A stretch of 64,000 nucleotides of DNA from Billgrantia kenyensis. GTDB taxonomy: Bacteria; Pseudomonadota; Gammaproteobacteria; Pseudomonadales; Halomonadaceae. The stretch lies in assembly GCF_013697085.1 (NCBI RefSeq), contig NZ_JACEFT010000010.1:102437-166436 (forward strand), read 5' to 3'. The notes under the pieces were generated by a model, which was not told the origin of the DNA, did not search any database, and saw only the letters and a program-made list of their open reading frames with translations. The position numbers were made by a program, and so were the translations under genes. The first letter of the stretch is position 1; each line of letters opens with the position of its first letter. This document shows positions 58,147 to 64,000 of this stretch, piece by piece.

Positions 58147-60762
58147 ATGAATACTCAATACCGTAAACCGCTTCCCGGCACCGAGCTGGATTACTTCGAC
58201 GTGCGTGCGGCCGTCGAGGCGATCCAGCCCGGTGCCTATGAGACCCTTCCCTACACTTCTCGCGTGCTGGCCGAGCAGCTGGTGCGTCGCTGCGAGCCGG
58301 AGCTGCTCACCGAGGCGCTGAAGCAGCTTATCGAGCGTCGCCGCGACCTGGACTTCCCCTGGTATCCAGCACGGGTGGTGTGCCACGACATCCTCGGTCA
58401 GACTGCGCTGGTCGACCTGGCCGGCCTGCGCGATGCCATTGCAGAGAAGGGCGGCGACCCGGCCAAGGTCAACCCGGTGGTGCCGACCCAGCTGATCGTC
58501 GACCACTCCCTGGCCGTGGAGCACGCCGGCTACGAGCCGGACGCCTTCGACAAGAACCGGGCCATCGAGGATCGGCGCAACGAGGATCGCTTCCACTTCA
58601 TCGAGTGGACCAAGACGGCCTTCGAGAACGTCGACGTGATACCCGCCGGCAACGGCATCATGCACCAGATCAACCTGGAGAAAATGTCGCCGGTGATCCA
58701 GGCTCGCGATGGTGTCGCCTATCCTGACACCTGCGTGGGTACCGATAGCCACACCCCGCACATCGACTGCCTGGGCGTCATCGCCATCGGCGTCGGCGGG
58801 CTGGAGGCCGAGACCGTGATGCTGGGCCGCCCCTCGATGATGCGCCTGCCCGACATCGTCGGCGTGGAGCTGACCGGCAAGCCCAGGCCCGGCATCACCG
58901 CCACCGATATCGTGCTGGCTATCACCGAGTTCCTGCGTAAGGAGCGCGTGGTCGGGGCCTATCTCGAGTTCTTCGGTGAGGGCGCCAAGAGCCTCACCAT
59001 CGGCGACCGCGCCACTATCTCCAACATGACCCCGGAGTATGGCGCCACCGCGGCGATGTTTTACATCGACGAGCAGACCATCGACTACCTGAAGCTGACC
59101 GGCCGCGAGCCGGAACAGGTCGAGCTGGTCGAGACTTATGCCAAGCAGACCGGCCTGTGGGCTGACAGCCTGGCCAAGGCCGAGTACGAGCGGGTGCTGA
59201 CCTTCGACCTCGCAAGCGTGGAGCGCAACCTGGCCGGCCCCTCCAACCCGCATCGTCGCCTGCCCACCAGCGCCCTTGCCGAGCGCGGCATCGCGGTGAA
59301 CTACGAAAAGGCCCTGGCGGAGGAGAAGCAGGGCAAGATGCCCGATGGCGCGGTGATCATCGCCGCCATCACCAGCTGCACCAACACCTCCAACCCGCGC
59401 AACGTCGTGGGCGCTGGCCTGCTGGCCAAGAAGGCCAACGAACTGGGCCTGGTGCGCAAGTCGTGGGTGAAGTCCTCCTTCGCTCCGGGTTCCAAGGTTG
59501 CGCGTCTCTATCTGGAAGAGGCGGGCCTGCTGCCGGAGCTTGAGAAGCTCGGCTTCGGTATCGTCGCCTACGCCTGCACCACCTGTAACGGCATGTCCGG
59601 TGCGCTGGATCCGAAGATCCAGCAGGAGATCATCGACCGCGATCTCTACGCCACCGCGGTGCTCTCCGGCAACCGCAACTTCGACGGGCGCATTCACCCC
59701 TATGCCAAGCAGGCCTTCCTGGCCTCGCCGGCGCTGGTGGTGGCCTACGCGATTGCCGGTACCGTGCGCTTCGATATCGAAAAGGACGTGCTCGGCGTCG
59801 ACAAGGACGGCAACCCGGTGACACTCAAGGACCTGTGGCCCACCGACGAAGAGATCGATGCCATCGTCGGCAAGTACGTCAAGCCAGAGCAGTTCAAGCA
59901 GGTCTACATTCCAATGTTCGACCTGGATGCGGTGGAGAGAGCCAAGAGCCCGCTCTACGACTGGCGTCCGCAGAGCACCTACATACGCCGACCGCCCTAC
60001 TGGGAAGGCACAATGGCCGCCGAGCGTGCGCTCAAGGGCATGCGACCGCTGGCGATCCTGCCGGACAACATCACCACCGACCACCTGTCGCCGTCCAATG
60101 CCATCATGATGGACAGCGCGGCGGGCGAGTATCTGCACAAGATGGGCCTGCCCGAGGAGGACTTCAACTCCTATGCCACCCACCGCGGCGACCACCTCAC
60201 CGCCCAGCGCGCAACGCTGGCCAACCCCAAGCTGTTCAACGAGATGGTGCGGGACGAGAACGGCGAAGTGGTGCAGGGCTCGCTGGCGCGGGTCGAGCCG
60301 GAAGGCGAAGTGATGCGCATGTGGGAGGCCATCGAGACTTACATGAACCGCAAGCAGCCGCTGATCGTCATTGCCGGTGCCGACTATGGCCAGGGCTCAT
60401 CGCGGGACTGGGCGGCCAAGGGAGTGGCGCTGGCCGGGGTCGAGGCGATCGTTGCCGAAGGCTTCGAGCGCATCCACCGCACCAACCTGATCGGCATGGG
60501 CGTGATGCCGCTGCAGTTCGAGGAGGGCACCACCCGCCACACCCTGCAGCTCGACGGTACCGAGACCTACGACGTGGAAGGCAAGCCGGCCCCACGAGCG
60601 ACGCTTGAGCTGGTGATCCATCGCAAGACCGGTGAAGTCGACCGTGTTCCGGTGATCTGCCGGCTGGATACCGCCGAGGAAGTCACGGTCTACTCGGCGG
60701 GTGGCGTGCTGCAGCGCTTTGCCCAGGACTTCCTGGAGTCCACAAGCGAAACGACGGCCTGA
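58147..60762 (+). CDS. acnD: Fe/S-dependent 2-methylcitrate dehydratase AcnD
   Basis: 871 residues, aconitase superfamily. Cluster cysteines are in ITSCTNTSNPRN and ACTTCNGMSG; GTDSHTPHIDCLG and the C-terminal swivel-domain motif DYGQGSSRDWAAKG are present. AcnD dehydrates 2-methylcitrate to 2-methylaconitate and works with PrpF, unlike the cofactor-free PrpD route. The operon position between prpC and prpF identifies it as AcnD rather than AcnA. Confidence 0.96.
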   Translation: MNTQYRKPLPGTELDYFDVRAAVEAIQPGAYETLPYTSRVLAEQLVRRCEPELLTEALKQLIERRRDLDFPWYPARVVCHDILGQTALVDLAGLRDAIAEKGGDPAKVNPVVPTQLIVDHSLAVEHAGYEPDAFDKNRAIEDRRNEDRFHFIEWTKTAFENVDVIPAGNGIMHQINLEKMSPVIQARDGVAYPDTCVGTDSHTPHIDCLGVIAIGVGGLEAETVMLGRPSMMRLPDIVGVELTGKPRPGITATDIVLAITEFLRKERVVGAYLEFFGEGAKSLTIGDRATISNMTPEYGATAAMFYIDEQTIDYLKLTGREPEQVELVETYAKQTGLWADSLAKAEYERVLTFDLASVERNLAGPSNPHRRLPTSALAERGIAVNYEKALAEEKQGKMPDGAVIIAAITSCTNTSNPRNVVGAGLLAKKANELGLVRKSWVKSSFAPGSKVARLYLEEAGLLPELEKLGFGIVAYACTTCNGMSGALDPKIQQEIIDRDLYATAVLSGNRNFDGRIHPYAKQAFLASPALVVAYAIAGTVRFDIEKDVLGVDKDGNPVTLKDLWPTDEEIDAIVGKYVKPEQFKQVYIPMFDLDAVERAKSPLYDWRPQSTYIRRPPYWEGTMAAERALKGMRPLAILPDNITTDHLSPSNAIMMDSAAGEYLHKMGLPEEDFNSYATHRGDHLTAQRATLANPKLFNEMVRDENGEVVQGSLARVEPEGEVMRMWEAIETYMNRKQPLIVIAGADYGQGSSRDWAAKGVALAGVEAIVAEGFERIHRTNLIGMGVMPLQFEEGTTRHTLQLDGTETYDVEGKPAPRATLELVIHRKTGEVDRVPVICRLDTAEEVTVYSAGGVLQRFAQDFLESTSETTA

Positions 60763-60777
60763 CCGACTCGTCGCGTC

Positions 60778-60804
60778 AGCGCCCCGGCTACGAGCCGGGG
60801 CGCT
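60778..60804 (+). other. Hairpin at the acnD-prpF junction
   Basis: AGCGCCCCGGC (60778-60788), 5-nt loop, GCCGGGGCGCT (60794-60804): a perfect 11-bp stem followed by CCTTC. It could act as a weak terminator or an mRNA-processing/stability element. Confidence 0.6.
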
Positions 60805-60827
60805 CCTTCATTCAGGAAACGAACCTC

Positions 60828-62006
60828 ATGGCACACGTTCCCCAGATCAAGATTCCCGCTACCTACATGCGTGGCGGTACCAGCAAGGGTGTCTTTTTCC
60901 GCCTGGACGATCTTCCCGAGGCGGCACGCCAGCCCGGGCCGGCCCGCGATGCGCTGCTGCTGCGCGTCATCGGCAGCCCCGATCCGTACCAGAAGCAGAT
61001 CGACGGCATGGGCGGGGCCACCTCCAGTACCAGCAAGACGGTGATCCTGTCGAAAAGCGCAAGCCCCGATCACGACGTCGACTACCTGTTCGGCCAGGTT
61101 TCCATCGACAAGCCCTTCGTCGACTGGAGTGGCAACTGCGGCAACCTGTCTGCAGCGGTGGGGCCCTTCGCCATCAGCAATGGCCTGGTGGACCCGGAAC
61201 GCATTCCCGAGAGTGGCGTGGCCACGGTGCGCATCTGGCAGGCCAATATCGGCAAGACCATTGTTTCACGAGTGCCGATTACCAACGGTGAGGTGCAGGA
61301 GACCGGCGACTTCGAGCTTGACGGTGTCACCTTCCCGGCCGCGGAGGTTGCGGTAGAGTTCATGAATCCGGCCGACGGTGACGGGGCCATGTTCCCCACC
61401 GGCAACTTGGTCGATGAACTTGAAGTGCCTGGCGTGGGCACCCTCGAAGCCACCATGATCAGCGCCGGCATTCCGACGGTGTTCATCAATGCCGAGGCGC
61501 TCGGCTATACGGGCACCGAGCTGCAGGAAGCGATCAATGGCGATACCAAGGCGCTGGCGATGTTCGAATCCATCCGCGCCCATGCTGCGGTGCGCATGGG
61601 GCTGATTCAGGATGTCGCCGAGGCGGCTGAACGTCAGCACACTCCGAAGGTTGCCTTCGTGGCACCCCCTTCCGACTATGTCGCTTCCAGTGGCAAGGCG
61701 ATCCAGGCAGGTGATATCGACCTTGTCGTGCGCGCGCTCTCCATGGGCAAGCTGCACCACGCCATGATGGGCACGGCGGCGGTGGCCATCGCCACGGCGG
61801 CAGCGGTGCCCGGTACGCTGGTCAACCTCGCTGCGGGTGGCGGCGAGCGTAATTCGGTGCACTTCGGCCATCCGTCCGGCACCTTGCGGGTGGGAGCGGA
61901 AGCTTCCAGCTCGGGTGATCAGTGGACGGCGACCAAGGCGGTGATGAGCCGCAGTGCCCGGGTGCTGATGGAGGGGTGGGTCCGGATACCCGGTGATGCC
62001 TTCTAG
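60828..62006 (+). CDS. prpF: 2-methylaconitate cis-trans isomerase PrpF
   Basis: 392 residues (PrpF about 396). The diaminopimelate-epimerase-like fold with YMRGGTSKGVFFRLDDLP near 12-29, GNCGNLSAAVGPFAI, PTGNLVDELEVPG and PSDYVASSGKAI. It isomerises the 2-methylaconitate made by AcnD so that it can be hydrated. The AcnD/PrpF pair is obligate, as seen in Shewanella and many proteobacteria. Confidence 0.96.
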   Translation: MAHVPQIKIPATYMRGGTSKGVFFRLDDLPEAARQPGPARDALLLRVIGSPDPYQKQIDGMGGATSSTSKTVILSKSASPDHDVDYLFGQVSIDKPFVDWSGNCGNLSAAVGPFAISNGLVDPERIPESGVATVRIWQANIGKTIVSRVPITNGEVQETGDFELDGVTFPAAEVAVEFMNPADGDGAMFPTGNLVDELEVPGVGTLEATMISAGIPTVFINAEALGYTGTELQEAINGDTKALAMFESIRAHAAVRMGLIQDVAEAAERQHTPKVAFVAPPSDYVASSGKAIQAGDIDLVVRALSMGKLHHAMMGTAAVAIATAAAVPGTLVNLAAGGGERNSVHFGHPSGTLRVGAEASSSGDQWTATKAVMSRSARVLMEGWVRIPGDAF

Positions 62007-62027
62007 CTGCTGATTTATCTCGAGAAG

Positions 62028-62068
62028 CGCCCCGGGCTGCAGCTTTACGCAGCGGCCCGGGGCGTTTT
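62028..62068 (+). terminator. Terminator-like hairpin at the prpF-prpD junction
   Basis: CGCCCCGGGC (62028-62037) pairs with GCCCGGGGCG (62055-62064), with an inner CTGC/GCAG extension, and TTTT follows at 62065-62068. Of the junction hairpins this one looks most like a true intrinsic terminator, so prpD may be expressed at a lower level or from its own promoter. Confidence 0.75.
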
Positions 62069-62111
62069 CTATAGTGAAGGGAGACGCCATCGAGCCACGT
62101 CAGGAGGGAGC

Positions 62112-63596
62112 ATGAGCACCACCGTCGAGAGCAACGTCCGCCCCGATTACGATCACGAGCTCCAGAAAATTGCCGATTACGTGCTCGATTACCGCATCGA
62201 GGGTGACGAAGCGCTGGATACCGCTCGCAACTGCCTGATCGATACCCTGGGGTGCGGCCTGCTGGCGCTGCGCTTCCCGGAGTGCACCAAGCACCTGGGA
62301 CCGCTAGTCGAAGGCACTGTGGTGCCCCACGGCGCCCGGGTGCCGGGTACCTCCTTTCGCCTCGATCCGGTCAAGGCTGCCTGGGACATCGGCTGTACGA
62401 TCCGCTGGCTCGATTACAATGACACCTGGCTTGCCGCCGAGTGGGGGCACCCCTCCGATAACCTCGGGGCCATTCTCGCCGTGGCCGACCACCTCTCCCA
62501 GCAGCGAATCGCTCGCGGGGAAGCTCCTCTGACCATGCGCGACGTGCTCGAGGCCATGATCAAGGCCCACGAGATCCAGGGCGTGCTGGCGCTCGAAAAC
62601 GCCTTCAACCGGGTTGGCCTGGATCATGTGGTACTGGTCAAGGTGGCATCCACGGCAATAGCCGCCCACCTGATGGGAGCGAATCGCGAGCAATTGCTGT
62701 CGGCACTGTCGCATGCCTGGGCCGACGGCCAGAGCCTGCGGACCTACCGCCACGCGCCCAATGCCGGCTCGCGCAAGAGCTGGGCAGCGGGGGATGCCAC
62801 CTCCCGCGGCGTGCGCCTGGCCGATATCGCCCTGCGTGACGAGATGGGCGTGCCCGGCGTGCTGAGCGCTCCCCAGTGGGGCTTCTACGACGTGCTTTTC
62901 TCCAAGACCAGCAAGGACCAGCAACTCAAGCCGGAAGGGGAGAGGAAGTTTCGCTTCCCGCGCGAGTTCGGCACCTACGTGATGGAGAACATCCTGTTCA
63001 AGATCGCCTTTCCCGCGGAGTTCCACGCTCAGACCGCCTGCGAGGCGGCGGTGCGCCTGCACCCGCAGGTCAAGGACCGTCTGAAAGAGATTGAGCGTAT
63101 CGTGATCACTACCCATGAATCGGCGATTCGCATCATCTCCAAGCAGGGGAAACTGGCCAACCCAGCGGACCGTGACCACTGCTTGCAGTACATGGTGGCC
63201 GTACCGCTGATTTTCGGTGACCTGGTCGCGGAGCACTATGAGGACGATTTTCACGATCAGCATCCTCTGATCGACCAGCTTCGTGCCAGGATGGAGGTAG
63301 TCGAGGAGCCCCGCTACACTCAGGACTACCTCGCCGCCGACAAGCGTTCCATTGCCAACGCCATTCAGGTCTTCTTCAGCGATGGAAGCGCCACTGAGTG
63401 CATTGAGGTCGAATATCCCATTGGTCATCGACGCCGCCGTGACGAAGGCATACCGATCCTCGAGGAGAAGTTTCGCCGCAACCTGGCGACACGTTTTCCG
63501 GCTGGACGCTGCGAAAGGATACACGCCTTGTGCAAGGACCAGGCTCAGTTGGAAGCCATGCCGGTTCACCGGTTCGTGGACCTGTTTGTCATCTAA
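62112..63596 (+). CDS. prpD: 2-methylcitrate dehydratase PrpD (MmgE/PrpD family)
   Basis: 494 residues (E. coli PrpD 483). Family blocks include [82 protein letters not shown] and QAKTAC-like [14 protein letters not shown]. It is redundant in principle with AcnD/PrpF for 2-methylcitrate dehydration; many operons keep both, and PrpD may also act on stereoisomers or citrate. GGAGGGAGC precedes the ATG. Confidence 0.95.
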   Translation: MSTTVESNVRPDYDHELQKIADYVLDYRIEGDEALDTARNCLIDTLGCGLLALRFPECTKHLGPLVEGTVVPHGARVPGTSFRLDPVKAAWDIGCTIRWLDYNDTWLAAEWGHPSDNLGAILAVADHLSQQRIARGEAPLTMRDVLEAMIKAHEIQGVLALENAFNRVGLDHVVLVKVASTAIAAHLMGANREQLLSALSHAWADGQSLRTYRHAPNAGSRKSWAAGDATSRGVRLADIALRDEMGVPGVLSAPQWGFYDVLFSKTSKDQQLKPEGERKFRFPREFGTYVMENILFKIAFPAEFHAQTACEAAVRLHPQVKDRLKEIERIVITTHESAIRIISKQGKLANPADRDHCLQYMVAVPLIFGDLVAEHYEDDFHDQHPLIDQLRARMEVVEEPRYTQDYLAADKRSIANAIQVFFSDGSATECIEVEYPIGHRRRRDEGIPILEEKFRRNLATRFPAGRCERIHALCKDQAQLEAMPVHRFVDLFVI

Positions 63597-63826
63597 CAAG
63601 CTGGTTTCGCTTTGAGACCCTGCGATGCGTGTGAGAAATTGACGAGCATCATGGATACAGCCCCGAAGCTGAGCTATATTTTTTTGACGCAAAGGGTTGC
63701 CTCCTTGGCCGGCAAACCTTAAAGTACGCATCCGCTGCCGGTGACGGGCAACGTCATCAGCGGTGGAGAGAGTGGTAAGTGGTTGTCGTTGTTTGAATTT
63801 TTCGATTCGTTTCGCTAAATTCACGC

Positions 63827-63854
63827 TTGACGCCAGCGGCGGATTCGGTAGAAT
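63827..63854 (+). promoter_or_regulatory. Stable-RNA-type promoter P1
   Basis: TTGACG (63827-63832), 16 bp, TAGAAT (63849-63854), then a GC-rich GCGCC discriminator. An AT-rich UP-like element (about 63790-63822) lies upstream. Confidence 0.75.
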
Positions 63855-63951
63855 GCGCCCCACTCGACAGCAGGTCCGGTAACGGGCTTGCGGTCGCCGG
63901 CTTCGGCTGGCCTTCGATGCAAAAGACGCTTCGGCGGGCATCGAAGAGCGC

Positions 63952-63979
63952 TTGACAGCGCGGGCCGATTGAGTAGAAT
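63952..63979 (+). promoter_or_regulatory. Stable-RNA-type promoter P2
   Basis: TTGACA (63952-63957), 16 bp, TAGAAT (63974-63979), then ACGCC. Nearly the same core as P1, 125 bp downstream, as in tandem rRNA/tRNA promoters; the transcript leaves the window on the right. Confidence 0.8.
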
Positions 63980-64000
63980 ACGCCTTCCTCGCAGGGCGCT

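Larger units (their letters stand above)
63597..64000. other. Non-coding 3' region leading to a probable stable-RNA operon
   Basis: 404 bp with no credible protein gene. After prpD a T7 run (around 63679-63685) follows only a weak stem, so a terminator is uncertain. TTGCCT (63697-63702), 17 bp, TAAAGT (63720-63725) is a possible promoter. An inverted repeat CTTCGATGC/GCATCGAAG (63912-63920/63938-63946) lies between two strong promoters listed separately. Confidence 0.6.

Noticed and set aside
56938..60195. 1085-codon open frame on the minus strand opposite prpC and acnD
   Set aside because: It spans two real genes and their junction hairpin, has no family motif, and mirrors codon bias of the plus strand.

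Overview
The window looks like chromosomal core sequence from a high-GC, PHA-accumulating gammaproteobacterium, most likely Halomonadaceae (Halomonas or a close relative). This is inferred from conserved gene orders (miaB-phoH-ybeY-corC-lnt, rpe-gph-trpE, trpG-trpD, prpB-prpC-acnD-prpF-prpD), a phasin/PHA synthase cluster, uniform GC-rich codon use and dense packing. I see no IS element, prophage, CRISPR array, integron or tRNA/rRNA gene inside the window, and no clear novel multi-gene system. The interesting material is regulatory or small.

Layout. 1-8.6 kb: start of a probable lytic transglycosylase (minus), two coupled hotdog thioesterases, htpG behind an excellent sigma-32 promoter, pntAB transhydrogenase, gpsA-sixA and a small monooxygenase. 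8.6-15.3 kb: an AEC transporter translationally coupled to an unannotated 35-residue membrane microprotein, two alpha/beta hydrolases and a patatin, an Smr protein divergent from prmB, then aroC. 15.4-18.5 kb: PHA granule cluster (DUF6489 protein, phasin, class I PhaC). 18.5-24 kb, minus: miaB-phoH-ybeY-corC-lnt, joining tRNA modification, RNA/ribosome maturation and lipoprotein acylation. 24-27.3 kb: DUF1820, an SH3 membrane protein, a TPMT-like methyltransferase, a YajG-like lipoprotein and a GNAT acetyltransferase. 27.3-31.2 kb, minus: sulfate ABC importer sbp-cysT-cysW-cysA.

31.4-39.3 kb: rpe, a GIY-YIG gene, gph and trpE, then an orphan metal-binding protein on the other strand, then trpG-trpD behind a trp leader peptide and attenuator. 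A phosphopantetheinyl transferase on the opposite strand separates trpD from trpC. 39.3-47.7 kb: a VOC protein, DUF2905, a secreted NTF2-like protein, a large YdiJ-type FAD/Fe-S dehydrogenase, serS, a SIMPL-domain protein, an AI-2E family membrane protein and trxA. 48.2-51.7 kb: a soluble molybdenum formate dehydrogenase with a DUF1641 partner. 51.8-55 kb: cysB behind a near-perfect 30-bp palindrome, cysH and pabB.

55.2-63.6 kb: a GntR-controlled 2-methylcitrate (propionate) operon with a hairpin at every structural-gene junction. The window ends in two strong stable-RNA-type promoters, suggesting that a tRNA or rRNA operon lies just beyond. Sulfur assimilation (sulfate importer, CysB, CysH) and chorismate use (aroC, trpE/G/D/C, pabB) are recurring themes.
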